Shown piece after piece: positions 42,361 to 52,579 of a DNA stretch of 64,000 bases. Position 1 is the stretch's first letter. Every line of letters starts with the position of its first letter. Below the pieces are notes generated by a model, which saw only the letters and a list, made by a program, of their open reading frames with translations, searched no databases and was not told the DNA's origin. A program made the translations under genes and the position numbers. This DNA is from Fibrobacter sp. UWB4 (GTDB lineage Bacteria > Fibrobacterota > Fibrobacteria > Fibrobacterales > Fibrobacteraceae): assembly GCF_002210345.1 (NCBI RefSeq), contig NZ_MWQI01000001.1, positions 372,001 through 436,000 on the forward strand. Reading direction: 5' to 3'.

Positions 42361-45300
42361 TTATTTCTTTCTCTTAAACCCGAGGGTCTTTGTCTTGCTG
42401 TCCGTCGCTTTTCCCATCTTTTCTCCGACTGTTGAGCAAGATGCCTTGTAGTCATTGCTCTTTGAGTCGAATGTGGTGGCGCAGAACGGCTCGGCCGTGA
42501 AGTCAAACTTTGCGATATAGGCTCCGGTTCCAATCTTGTTGCCCTTCTTTGCAACCGGCGCTTCGTTGTCCTTAGCCGCCCATTCCACGTTGAGCTTGAG
42601 GACTCCGTTGTTGGTCAGGCTTCTAATCGTTGCAAAGTTCTCTCTCGGAATGTCAAGCTTGTAGGTGTTCACATACTGTCCTAGGTTATCGTAGAGGTCC
42701 GTGACTACCTTCAGGTGGAAATCATACATCGGCTGGCCGTCGTGAGTCAAGAAGCCTACAGAAGGCATCGTAACCTCGATTTCGAAATTCGGACCCGAGC
42801 TAATGTATGCGGCAGAATCCACTTGACCGAGTAGCGTTCCGTCTGCGCTGATGAAGTTGCGCTTGCCGTTGATGACTGCGGATGTAATGAACGCATCTTT
42901 CATGGTGTTTTCTGGACGGCCTGTGTATGCACCAGCCTTCGGTGTTGCTACAGGTTTCGTGAGCGTTACCTCAAAGCGGATGTTGTCGTCACCCGTGATA
43001 CGCACATAGGGGTTTGATACCGTCGGAACATTGTTGTTCTTGTCGATGTAGGCTGCACCGAGAATATCTGGAACAAGACGGACTCGGTCACTGGCGTAGA
43101 AAACATTGTCCTTTTCGTTATAGGTAAAGATTTGCGTCTTGCCTGTGCCTTGGGGCCTTTCAGGCGGGATATATTCGTCGCGTTCGCGTTGAATGTACTT
43201 GCCCGTTTCGGTTATGTTGACATTTTCGGACAAATTGACGGTGAGCAGGCCTTCCTTGAGCATGCGTGCTGATGCAATGACAGGAGCGCATTTGTCGTAC
43301 AGCGTGTAGTCAGATTCAAAGAATCCGTTTGCGACGCCCTTCATCGGGGAGACTGTTCCGTTTCCATCTTTTTCTCCGCTTGTAGAACCGTACGGATAGG
43401 CATGTGTTGCCGGAATGTTGATTTCGATAATGCTATACGTGTTGACGGAATCCTTCGAATGGATGGAGTCAATCATGACCTTGAACGGAGCCGAGACGGA
43501 GTCGCGGATGGTCCAGTAGGATTCCTTCGGCTTGATGACGCCGCCGGTTGTATCAGCTGTTGTAATGAAGGTGCGTGTAATACCCGGATCGCCCCAGATG
43601 GTTACAATGCTGTCGAATACATCTTTGGGTCTTAGCTTTTTTTCGAACATCATAAAGACAACATCGGGGATACCGTCGCCTTGCAAATCGATCATATCAG
43701 CATGATAGATTGGGACCGGGCGAGAAATAAGCGTTATTGGAATGGATGGCTTACAGCTGATGCTTATCGGGTTGAAGTTATGGTCGGTAATTGTGAATCC
43801 GCCAGTTGTTCTTGCACTTGCCATGGCGCCAATCGGGACGAGCGAATTGCCTGCATTGCCGCTGATGATAAAGGTCCAGCTCTTGCCGTTATTGGTGGTT
43901 GTCCCCTTCCCGATAACGGTCGGAATGCCGGTAGCACTAGCGATGGTAAGCGGCCATTCGCTTTCGGATGAGAGTATCACCGGTTCTGAGAATGCGATCA
44001 TGACTGTGTCGAGACCGCTATTGTCGTCGTCGGCTTTTTCGAGAATCGAAACGCTTTCGAGAGTGGGGAAAATACCGTCCGCAATTTTTGCAGTTTCCGC
44101 ATTTGTTGTACCGTGATCGGTAATGTGGACCGTAACCTTTCCAGACGGGCTTGGATTCTTAGGAACAAGGCTTGTGTCTATCGGGATGGTGATCTCGTTC
44201 TGGTTTGCGTATTGTGTGGCGACAAGCTTAACTTTGGCAGAATCGGTCATGCCATCGATAAAGTAGCTGATACTTTCTAGCGTATATTCTTCAGTAAATT
44301 TGTTTGAGAATGTAATCTTCAGCTGATCGGCCTTGTTGTCGCAGTTTGTGTCTTCGGCGAGAACTATCTGCGGCGACGGAATCTTGGATTCAGCAAAGAA
44401 TGTCTGCTTCGAAACATCGTCTTCGTCGTCGGGGTCGGTGTAAACCACTTGGATTGTATCGCCTGCGAAGAACGAAATTTCAGAAGTCTGGTTCCTGGTT
44501 TCCTTGGAATGGTTGACGGCTTTAATCGGGCCGCCGACAAAGTGACCGGGGTTATTCGCGTCTGCGGTCAAGGTGACCTTGAGCTGATCGTTTTTCTTGT
44601 TGTTGATAATCAAGACATCGACAGAATTTGCCTTGCTCTTGATCTTGTCCTTATCCAACAGGTCGATGTAGAATGTCGTACCTTCCGGGTTTGCGGGGCT
44701 TACGATGGGGGTACCTTGCGCATCCTTGATGACAAGCTGGGATGCCGTGGCGTCTCCTTTGGAGAAATTGATGTAATAGGTTCTGTTCTCAAAAGCGCAT
44801 CCGCCATTTTCTGTGCAGACATCGCAAGTGGGGTCCGGGCCGGCAAATATCGTTACATCAACCTTGTTTGAACCGATTCCCATCTTGACGGGGATGTCGA
44901 GATCCCACATGTCGGTCGGAATGTCGTACTTTGCGATAATATTTGTTCCGGATTCGTCTAAAAGCCACTTGTCAAGGCTTTGCTGGTCAACGAATGCTTT
45001 GCCGCTGATCTTGACACCATTTGCCCAAATCTTGGTGATGTAGCCATTTTCCGTTATATGGGCTTTACCCTTGACATGAACGGTGCTGTTACTTTGGTCT
45101 ATATCGATATGGGTTCCATTCGAAACATTGAAAGGAGGATCCAGGGATACGGTCAATTCGTATTTCGCTTTCTTCGTCTCCATTTCTTTTTTGGATGGGC
45201 TATATCCCCACACGAATTCATCCTTGCGGTAAATGGACACGTAAGGGTTGATGGGGGCTATGTCATCATCGCCAAAGTTCTTGGGAAGGCAGGGTATGCC

Positions 45301-45624
45301 TTCAAAATCTGCGTAATCGCCGTTTTTCTTTGAGTGCGGCATCCAGCTCCAGTCACCAGGATTTTGAGGTAGTTTGTCTTTGGCTTGGGATGTCCACGAG
45401 GTTCCGTCGTTGCAGTAGAATTTCTTTTTGGGCGTGTCGTTCATCAAATCCAGGTGCGGTTCCCATTCGCTACGTCTGTCGAACATAACGTCAAGTCTGA
45501 GTCTGCTGGAGGATTTGATGATTGTTGAGCCTAGCGGAATGGGGAAGTACCATTGCCACGTGCCGTCGGTCGGATCGTAGGTGTCTTCGATCTTCTGGGG
45601 GGAATGTCTGGCGGAACAATCCAT
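42361..45624 (-). pseudogene. C-terminal half of a frameshifted giant GH9 cellulase (GH9 copy 3)
   Basis: About 1087 codons, homologous along its whole length to residues 1050-2142 of copy 2, ending KTLGFKRKK. It begins inside the same domain in which the N-terminal half leaves frame (YFPIPLGSTIIKSSSRLRLDV). It has no signal peptide, SD or plausible start, so it is not an independent gene. The frame is joined to 45491-48697 by removing one base from the G6 tract at 45597-45602. The sequence shows no other stop codons or decay, which suggests a very recent event, a phase-variable state or a sequencing error. Confidence 0.85.
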
Positions 45625-48600
45625 CCAGCTCTTTTTGCGTTGCCGCGGAGCATGTGTCGTTGAAGGCTGCTTCGTTGTAAGCCTGGCAGATATCGCGCCT
45701 GATGCCTACGTCGTAATAGATTGCGTCTGTAGCGCGCATGTAGAGGCGAATTGTTAAGCTGTCAAACGGTCTCTCTTCGTTATTGATAATGTTCATTTCG
45801 AGGGCTGGCATCGGGTCCCAGACATATTGGGACATTCGAACTTCAAATTTGTATTGCGTTACAGGCGTTTTAAACTTTAACGGCTCGTTCTTTTCATTGA
45901 CGTTTGTATAAACGCCATTGCTTTCTACGGCGTAGTAGTAGGTGGTCCTTTCCTTGAGTCCGCCAATTTTCACGTAGTGGAACTGCGTCGGGATGCCAGA
46001 AATGTCGGCGTTGCCATCTCCAGTGTTGAATGCGTATTCATTTAAGCTTGAATGCGGAAGCGTATCCCAGTAAACTTTCGAGTCATATTCGCCGTTTGGC
46101 GTGTACCACATGATTTCGGCGGAGTCGGCGGTGACATTGCAAACGGCAACATTTTGAATGTTTGCAGGTTCATTCATGTTCTTCGTTGTAAACGTGAACG
46201 GAGTTGAAGTGCTATCGACTAGCCATTTTTTTGAAGTATTTCCGCTTCGCGGATTCTTTGCCATGGCGTAGAAGTAGTAAGTTGTTCCGGGCTTGAGATC
46301 ACGCAGCACGATCTGGTGCTGGTTGGTTGCTGTTTCGGAACTTGCTGTTATCGGGTTCTTTAAGGTTTCCGTTGTGTCGTAAGTGATATAGGCAAAACTG
46401 CCCAAGTCTAGCTTTACAAAAACAATAGCTGAATCAACGTCCACGTGGCGGATTTCAACGGATATTGCGGGCGCTCTGTTCAAATCCTCTGATTTCGCAA
46501 GAAAAACTGCTGCGGGGAGGAAGTTGGATACGGCGTCGATGCATGTATTTTCTGTCAGATGGTAATCGTTAAAATGAACTGTAAGGTCGTCCATTCCCGT
46601 AGGTACTGCACCCGGGCCTAAACCTCCAACGGGTGGGCGATATTTGTATGTAGAGATGACTCCAGCGACGTTTTTACCTTCGGGGTTTGAACCGCGATGG
46701 TGCGGATGGGCGTGGTTCTTGTCGCCAACGCCGTAAATCAAGGAAACATCCCACGGGTTCATGCCGAGATAATAGTTCATGTGTGAAAGGGCGAGTTCTA
46801 GGATTTCATCCGATTTCCAATTTTGAACAGTTCCTGTTTGTGGCATTGTGACATTTTCCAAGTCCTTTGTCACGTCGTAATACGCCAAAAGTTCAAAAAT
46901 GTTGGCTGCTTCGTACTTGGTCCACCACTCCGCTGGATTTACTGGACTTGTAAGTCCCCAGATGGGGTCGTATGAAATACTGGAGCCGATCCAGCCGGCT
47001 TGCCCCGCAGGAAGAGTTAATGTCGTGGTGCCGCCCTTCATGACCCCAGCGAGGTTTGCCGCCATGGTGAAGGCAACGTCTTCGATATAAATCATCCTTT
47101 GCTCTTCTGAAAGGCCGTAAGCGCTCGCTTTTTCCTGTGTTTCCAGAATTAACTTGTAAAAGGCGTAAAGGCCACTTGTAAAGACGCTTGCCCAGTCCGA
47201 TGCGGCATTAGATTTCAAGAAAGAAGCTTCTTTGTGCGCGAACCATCCGCCATTGAACATGCCTGCGCCTTTTTTGTCGCTGTTGGCGAAATCTTTCTTG
47301 GTCTGGCCGCCTGCTAGGGATTTTTCTTCGACGGCGTCGTTCAAATAAGTTTTATCTGCGGTTGCATAGAAAAGGCATACAGCCGCAAAGCCCATTTCGT
47401 CATGGTATGTGGATCCACCGCTATAAGCCGGTGAATTTGTGAGTTTTTTCTTGGACTTGCCGTACTCATAAAGAGCTTTTGCCACAGTCAAGCTTTTTTT
47501 GGCAAAGGTGGAATCGTATTTAGCCCAAACTTTGGAGACTATGGCCAAGCCTGCGGCAAAGTTTCCGGAGGCCGTACTTCCAAGTTCTGCATCGCTTCCG
47601 GGGTTGTCATCGCTTCTCAAGATTCGAGCTGTCGGACCACCTCTATCATGGAGTGTGTTGTCCTGGTATTCTGGAGAACCCCACCATCCGTGGTCTTTGC
47701 CGATTTCGCCAATGGATACTGGCATCGCCGATACAACGCCTTTGGCTGCATCGTATGCCTTTATGACGTATTCGGCTCCGAATTTGGCTTCTCTGAGCAT
47801 GTCAGGGATGTTGTCTGTATTTTGGGCTTCGCTTTGGTTGAATGCGTAGTTGTCCTGGTCGCGGTCTTCGTAAGCGGCGGCCGTCATGGCGAGCTGTGCT
47901 AGGCTATAGGAGATAGTTTGGCTTTCTTTAAGATGGTCTCCACAGTCGTACCAGCCGCCGGTCATATCTACATTGGCTAGGGAGCCGTCTTTCAGATGGC
48001 TTGGTTTGTGGAACCACGATTCCGAATTGCCGCTGCGGTTGATTCCGTAGAACTTGAGTACCGCGTCGCGAAGCATGGAGTAAACTCTGTCGCTCACGAT
48101 AAATGTGGAGGAATAATCGTTTCCGACCTTGATACGCAATCTTTCGTTTTCGGGGAGACCGTCGGGGAGATAGCCTCTCTTTAAAGCTCCTGTAGGTCCC
48201 GCCTTTTTTGCCGTGTAGCGGTTATCGCCACCGTATTCTATTTGGGCGTTGTTCGACGCCTTGATTGTTAAGGATGACGAAACAGAACTCTTGAGTGTTT
48301 CTGTGAAGCTTCCTTTGCCAACGACTTCGCCTTTCGCATTGACGACATCGAAGTTTGTCGCTGAACCGACGTATAGCACCGGCTTTTTTGCGTCCTGTGG
48401 GCGGTAACCGGCCTGGTTTACACGTATGGGGGATATCTGGATGACCATGGCGTCGATGTACGCCTGGTTCAATGTATCCGGAGTGATTATCTCGTTTGGG
48501 GCATAGTATTCCGGGGTGTTTTTGCTTGGTAAAGAAACACGCTTTGGGCCTGGAGTAAAATTAGTCTTGAATATGGTGCTGTCCCAGGTCAACGGCCAAA

Positions 48601-48697
48601 CCGGCCTGATTAAATCGTATGGCGTGGGAAGGTTCTGCTGTGCTACGGTTAAGCCTACTGTAGCGCACAAAGCCAGCAGATATTTTTTTATACTCAT
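45491..48697 (-). pseudogene. N-terminal half of a frameshifted giant GH9 cellulase (GH9 copy 3)
   Basis: Signal peptide MSIKKYLLALCATVGLTVA; Ig-like CelD_N domain (SPIRVNQAGYRPQDAKKP); GH9 with Asp251/Asp254 in DCGD, HPHHRGSNPEG, and Glu716 in TENTCID, where one extra residue (Asn717) follows the catalytic-type Glu compared with copies 1 and 2. Fibronectin-like units follow, and then the frame is lost at the C6 (coding strand) run; the last 34 or so residues are out of frame. If read as is, this half would still give a secreted catalytic domain without the distal modules. ATG 48697 has AAAGGAG 6 bp upstream. Confidence 0.85.
45597..45602. other. G6 homopolymer at the frameshift
   Basis: Six G (six C on the coding strand, in TTCCCCCCAGAAG). 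With five C the reading is T-F-P-Q-K-I-E-D-T-Y, which matches copy 2 (LPIRLDDTYDP); with six the frame is lost. Confidence 0.9.
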
Positions 48698-48850
48698 TTT
48701 GTCTCCTTTAACGTAAAACAAAAACGGGCAAAATGAATTCTGCCCCCAAACAATCCTCTTGAAAGTGAAAATAAATTATTTACAAAAGAACCGTTAGAGA
48801 AATTTAATTTTTTATTCTTTATCTGTTCTCAGGTTGTTTCTTGTTCTTAT

Positions 48851-48881
48851 AAAAAAAGACCGTCCTTGTTGCGGGCGGTCT
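48851..48881 (-). terminator. Terminator of the alanine-rich protein gene
   Basis: GAGACCGCCC...GGACGGTC stem on the minus strand followed by seven T. Confidence 0.85.
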
Positions 48882-48914
48882 CAAAATTCTTGGAAAAGCG
48901 TTGAATGGCGCTTA

Positions 48915-49619
48915 TTAGTCCCCAGTGAAGATGATCACGAGAACAGAAGCGATGAATGCTGCGGAAACAGCGATGAATTCCCACGGATTGTCCATGACGG
49001 CAGACTTTGCAGTGCCGCTTGTTTCCTGTGCGACTTTCTGTTCTTCTTCGGCCTTTGCCTGAGCTTCAGCTTCGGCTGCCTTCTTTTCTTCTTCGGCCTT
49101 AGCGAGAGCGGCGGAGTCAACCGGAGCTTCTTCTGCCTTGGCTTCGAGAACTTCAGTGGCTTCAGCGGCCTGTGCCTTAGCGGTGTCTACGACAGCCTGT
49201 GCGGAGTCGGCGGTTGCTGCTGCGGCCTGGGTTGCATCGGCGGCTTGTGCCTGAGCTGCTGCGGCAGCGTCTGTTGCCTGAGCCTGTGCTGCGCTAGCTG
49301 CGCTTTCTACGGTCTGGGTGGCTGCAGTTGCCTGGGCCTGTGCTGCTGCGGCAGTGTTCTCTGTTGCTTGAGCGGCTGCGGCTGTAGCTTCCGTTGCCTG
49401 GGCTTGAACGGCTGTAGTTGCTTCTGCTGCCTGCGTCTGTGCAGCGGCAGTGGCTTCTGCGGCCTTTGCTTCTACTGCTGCCGGAGCTTCGGCTGCTTTT
49501 TCTACCTTAGCGGCGACAGCCTTCTTAGCCGTTGCTGCCTTGCTAACCTTCTTTGCGGCCGGAGCTGCAAAAACCATGGCTGCCGAAATCATCGTGGCAA
49601 GCAAAATCTTTTTCATCAT
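48915..49619 (-). CDS. Alanine-rich coiled-coil protein with signal peptide and C-terminal membrane helix
   Basis: 234 residues (or 233 from the second Met; AGAGG fits either). Signal peptide (MKKILLATMISAAMVFA), then about 170 residues that are nearly half Ala with Gln, Thr, Glu and Lys, in units like AAAAQAQATEAT, so a long amphipathic helix. Then a Lys/Glu-rich helix (EEEKKAAEAEAQAKAEEEQ) and a final hydrophobic segment (WEFIAVSAAFIASVLVIIFTGD). This is an inner-membrane-anchored periplasmic rod. No enzyme domain. It lies upstream of GH9 copy 3 on the same strand but has its own terminator. Confidence 0.7.
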   Translation of the reverse strand: MMKKILLATMISAAMVFAAPAAKKVSKAATAKKAVAAKVEKAAEAPAAVEAKAAEATAAAQTQAAEATTAVQAQATEATAAAAQATENTAAAAQAQATAATQTVESAASAAQAQATDAAAAAQAQAADATQAAAATADSAQAVVDTAKAQAAEATEVLEAKAEEAPVDSAALAKAEEEKKAAEAEAQAKAEEEQKVAQETSGTAKSAVMDNPWEFIAVSAAFIASVLVIIFTGD

Positions 49620-49830
49620 TCAATCCTCTTAGAAAATGAAGTTATTTTGTTTTTGTTATCAAAAATAATACTTATTATGTGATTTTGGTCATAAGAAAAG
49701 CAAAAAAGTACAAAAAAGTTGTGAAAAAGGGGGATGAACGGTCGGTTCTGGGGGATGAGTGGAACAAAATCGGGTGGCTTTTTCGATGGAAAGAATTATT
49801 TTTACAGCCGAAAGTAACGAAATATGGTTT

Positions 49831-49949
49831 TTAGTGGTTGGTCATTGGTTATTAGATATAATTGCGCCTTTGGCGCCTAAATAAAACTAATGACTATTGA
49901 CCAATGACTGTGGACCTATCCTTTAACTATCAACTGCGCCTCTGGCGCC
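49831..49949. repeat. Heptad-period repeat, two inverted arms plus GCGCC hairpins (locus F)
   Basis: Left arm TTAGTGG, TTGGTCA, TTGGTTA, TTAGATA (49831-49858). Then GCGCCTTTGGCGCC (49864-49877). Right arm ACTAATG, ACTATTG, ACCAATG, ACTGTGG, ACCTATC, CTTTAAC, TATCAAC (49886-49934). A second GCGCCTCTGGCGCC follows at 49936-49949. The element stops 9 bp before the fumarase start codon, so it forms the leader of that gene. Confidence 0.85.
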
Positions 49950-49958
49950 CAAACTACT

Positions 49959-51596
49959 ATGGCATTCAAATACGAAGCTACCGTCCAGCACGGTGAAGAT
50001 ACAACCGAATACGTAAGTCTCGGCAAGGAAGGCGTTTCTGTCGCCGAATTCGAAGGCAAGAAGATTCTCAAGGTTTCCAAGGAAGCTTTGACGAAGATTG
50101 CCCAGGCTGCTTTCGAAGAAGTGGAATTCTGCCTCCGTCCGGCCCACACGGCGAAGGTCGCCAAGATTCTCCAGGATCCGGAAGCTTCGGATAACGACAA
50201 GTTTGTCGCCCTCACCATGCTCAAGAACGCCTGCGTTGCCGCGAAGGGCATTCTCCCGTTCTGCCAGGACACCGGTACGGCTATTTGCGTTGCCCACAAG
50301 GGCCAGCAGGTCTGGACGGGCTTTGACGATGCCGAAGCTATTTCTGAAGGTGTCTATAACGCCTACACCACCAAGAACCTCCGCTACAGCCAGATTGCAC
50401 CGCTCTCTATGTACGAAGAAAAGAACACGGGTTGCAACCTGCCTGCCCAGATCGACATCCACGCCGAAGAAGGTGCCGAAATGAAGTTCCTCTTTGTGGC
50501 AAAGGGCGGTGGCTCTGCCAACAAGACTTACTACTGGCCGATGACCAAGGCGCTCCTCAACCCGAAGTCCTTGGAAAAGTTCCTCGCCGAAAAGGTGAAG
50601 ACTCTCGGTACAGCCGCTTGCCCTCCGTACCACCTCGCTATCGTGATTGGCGGTACCTCTGCCGAAATGAACACGCACATGGTGAAGCTCGCTAGCTGCG
50701 GCTACCTCGACGATATTCCGACGAGCGGTTCCGAAGGCGGCCGTATTTTCCGCGACCTCGAAATGGAAGAAAAGGTTCTGCACATCTGCCAGAAGACGGG
50801 CATTGGCGCCCAGTTCGGTGGCAAGTACCTGGTACACGATGTTCGCGTGATTCGCGCTCCGCGTCATGCTGCAAGCTGCCCGGTTTCTATCGGCGTGAGC
50901 TGCTCTGCTGACCGCAACATCAAGGCCAAGATTGACGAAAACGGCCTTTGGCTCGAAAAGATGGAACACCATCCGGAAAACTACATCCCGGCTGGCAACG
51001 CAGTGAACCTCGCTCCGGCTATCGAAATTGACCTTGACCGTCCGATGAAGGAAGTGCTCGCTGACCTCACCAAGTATCCGGTGAAGACGCGTCTCTCCCT
51101 CAAGGGCACGATGATCGTGGCTCGCGACATGGCCCACGCCAAGATCGCTGAAATCTTCGACAAGCAGGAACGCGGCGAAGAACTCACGGACGAAGAAAAG
51201 ACCGTGCTCAAGGTCGTTTCTGACCACCCGATTTACTACGCTGGTCCGGCAAAGACTCCGGCAGGTATGCCGACAGGTAGCTTTGGCCCGACGACGGCTA
51301 ACCGCATGGACCCGTACGTGATGCGCTTCCAGAGCAAGGGTGCTTCGATGATCATGGTCGCTAAGGGCAACCGCTCTCAGGATGTTACCGACGCTTGCAA
51401 GAAGTACGGTGGATTCTTCCTCGGCTCTATCGGCGGTCCGGCAGCCATCCTCGCTGAACAGAACATTCTGTCCAACGACATCGTGGCATTCCCGGAACTC
51501 GGCATGGAAGCCATCCGTAAGATCACGATCAAGGACTTCCCCGCATTCATCCTCGTGGATGACAAGGGTAACAACTTCTTCGAAGGACTTATTTAG
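49959..51596 (+). CDS. Class I (4Fe-4S) fumarate hydratase
   Basis: Interconverts fumarate and malate; in a succinate-forming fermenter it works in the reductive branch. 545 residues, closely similar to E. coli FumA/FumB throughout: [31 protein letters not shown] (cluster Cys), [29 protein letters not shown] and the C-terminal FumB-type domain ([13 protein letters not shown]). Cytoplasmic, oxygen-sensitive. The start (MAFKYEA) fits the family, but no SD or -10 box is visible; a repeat hairpin ends 9 bp upstream. C-ending codon bias suggests high expression; a 434-codon antisense frame is a shadow. Confidence 0.97.
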   Translation: MAFKYEATVQHGEDTTEYVSLGKEGVSVAEFEGKKILKVSKEALTKIAQAAFEEVEFCLRPAHTAKVAKILQDPEASDNDKFVALTMLKNACVAAKGILPFCQDTGTAICVAHKGQQVWTGFDDAEAISEGVYNAYTTKNLRYSQIAPLSMYEEKNTGCNLPAQIDIHAEEGAEMKFLFVAKGGGSANKTYYWPMTKALLNPKSLEKFLAEKVKTLGTAACPPYHLAIVIGGTSAEMNTHMVKLASCGYLDDIPTSGSEGGRIFRDLEMEEKVLHICQKTGIGAQFGGKYLVHDVRVIRAPRHAASCPVSIGVSCSADRNIKAKIDENGLWLEKMEHHPENYIPAGNAVNLAPAIEIDLDRPMKEVLADLTKYPVKTRLSLKGTMIVARDMAHAKIAEIFDKQERGEELTDEEKTVLKVVSDHPIYYAGPAKTPAGMPTGSFGPTTANRMDPYVMRFQSKGASMIMVAKGNRSQDVTDACKKYGGFFLGSIGGPAAILAEQNILSNDIVAFPELGMEAIRKITIKDFPAFILVDDKGNNFFEGLI

Positions 51597-51625
51597 TCGG
51601 AAGTAGGAAGTAGACAGTAGACAGA
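51597..51625. repeat. Heptad-period intergenic repeat (locus G)
   Basis: GTAGGAA, GTAGACA, GTAGACA (51603-51623) immediately behind the fumarase stop, the same units as at locus A. Confidence 0.75.
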
Positions 51626-51640
51626 GACTTTCTCTGATGC

Positions 51641-51722
51641 TGTCATTCCCGCCTTGAACTCTTTGACTACTTGCAGCTTTGCTGCTTAGTAGTCATGATC
51701 CGCGAATGGGGAGGGAATCTCC
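51641..51722. repeat. Two-hairpin element, left half, interrupted by another hairpin
   Basis: TGTCATTCCCGCCTTGAAC matches the left end of the 2993 copy, and GGAATCTCC (51714-51722) matches the part that should follow directly. Between them is an insert of about 53 bp with its own stem TGACTACT/AGTAGTCA (51664-51671 with 51688-51695) and inner GCAGC/GCTGC. The right half (ATGCCCGC hairpin) is absent. Confidence 0.7.
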
Positions 51723-51733
51723 CTTTCAATAGA

Positions 51734-51766
51734 AACGCCCCGCAAGTTTAATGCTTGCGGGGCGTT
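51734..51766. terminator. Stem-loop terminator between convergent fumarase and lipoprotein genes
   Basis: AACGCCCCGCAAG/CTTGCGGGGCGTT perfect 13-bp stem. The T-runs are short on both sides. Confidence 0.75.
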
Positions 51767-51792
51767 CTTGTATGTGAAAATTTGTGGCGTTT

Positions 51793-52422
51793 CTAGTCCT
51801 TGAATTCTATGCTTTCAATGGCATCAAAAAGTTCTGTCCTAACATTTGTGCCAAACGTTAAACTACGCATGAAGACGAGAACGATGTTTCCTTTTGGGGT
51901 TAATCTTGATGCGAGGCAGATGTCTTCTGGTGTTCCGTCGTCATGTGTTATTTTGTAGCATCTGTGTGTATACTTTTTCTCGGAATTGTAGTCTGTATCA
52001 ACAAGGTTTTCTTTTGTACAATCTTTGAAAAATCCATCGTAGGCTGTGAAAATTCTGGTTGTCTTTAATGAATCGCTTATATCGTTTTGGAAAACTTCCG
52101 GATTGTTTTGAACAGCTTTGCTGTATGAAGCGAGTATGAAACCCATTTCTAAATCATCGTTGTTTAATGTAACCGAAGCTATCCCCTTAGTGGTGTCATG
52201 AACAGCGTTTTTGTAACTGAATGGGAGGTTGACGTTGAATGGGGTATCAATTTCTAGTTTCTCAGGCATTTCTGTTGCAATGAATGCGTTTGCTGTTGAT
52301 ACACGGACGTAGATGAGCATTTGTCCAAGAACGATGGGACGCATCCTTGTGCCCGTCAGAATGGCGCAACCAGAAAGTACAAGTACTGCGAAAATGAGTG
52401 AAATAGACAAAATCTTTTTCAT
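51793..52422 (-). CDS. Putative lipoprotein, unknown function
   Basis: 209 residues. Lipoprotein signal MKKILSISLIFAVLVLSGC with lipobox LSGC, Cys19. The remainder is a mixed alpha/beta domain with a pair of Cys (DFFKDC-type and HRCYK) and no recognised motif. SD AAGGAG before ATG 52422. No homologous family comes to mind. Confidence 0.65.
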   Translation of the reverse strand: MKKILSISLIFAVLVLSGCAILTGTRMRPIVLGQMLIYVRVSTANAFIATEMPEKLEIDTPFNVNLPFSYKNAVHDTTKGIASVTLNNDDLEMGFILASYSKAVQNNPEVFQNDISDSLKTTRIFTAYDGFFKDCTKENLVDTDYNSEKKYTHRCYKITHDDGTPEDICLASRLTPKGNIVLVFMRSLTFGTNVRTELFDAIESIEFKD

Positions 52423-52475
52423 TGAATCTCCTTTTTAGATTGTGCTGGAATAATAATAAATTTTATAAGAATAAA

Positions 52476-52500
52476 AAGCAGACTTTCTTCGATGCCTGCT
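52476..52500. repeat. Hairpin GCAGAC...GCCTGC, first of a pair
   Basis: AAGCAGACTTTCTTCGATGC followed by CTGCTT forms a short stem-loop in the divergent gap. A near copy lies at 52969-52994, so the pair brackets the small exported-protein gene. Confidence 0.5.
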
Positions 52501-52567
52501 TGAATGAGTTTGGTTGAGTGAATTGTGCTATTTGGGATATCCAAAAGACACTTTAGTCGAAATTGTA

Positions 52568-52573
52568 TATATT
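52568..52573 (+). promoter_or_regulatory. -10-like box before the small exported-protein gene
   Basis: TATATT, 6 bp before ATG 52580, no SD. Same spacing as nrdR and the thioesterase gene. Confidence 0.4.
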
Positions 52574-52579
52574 AAAAGT

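Noticed and set aside
42361-45624. Independent gene for a large non-catalytic surface protein
   Set aside because: It begins in mid-domain, has no start signals or signal peptide, and joins in frame with the upstream half if one G is removed.
49923-51227. 434-codon minus-strand frame inside fumarase
   Set aside because: Same cause as for transketolase: codon bias keeps the antisense frame open; the fumarase motifs on the plus strand are unambiguous.
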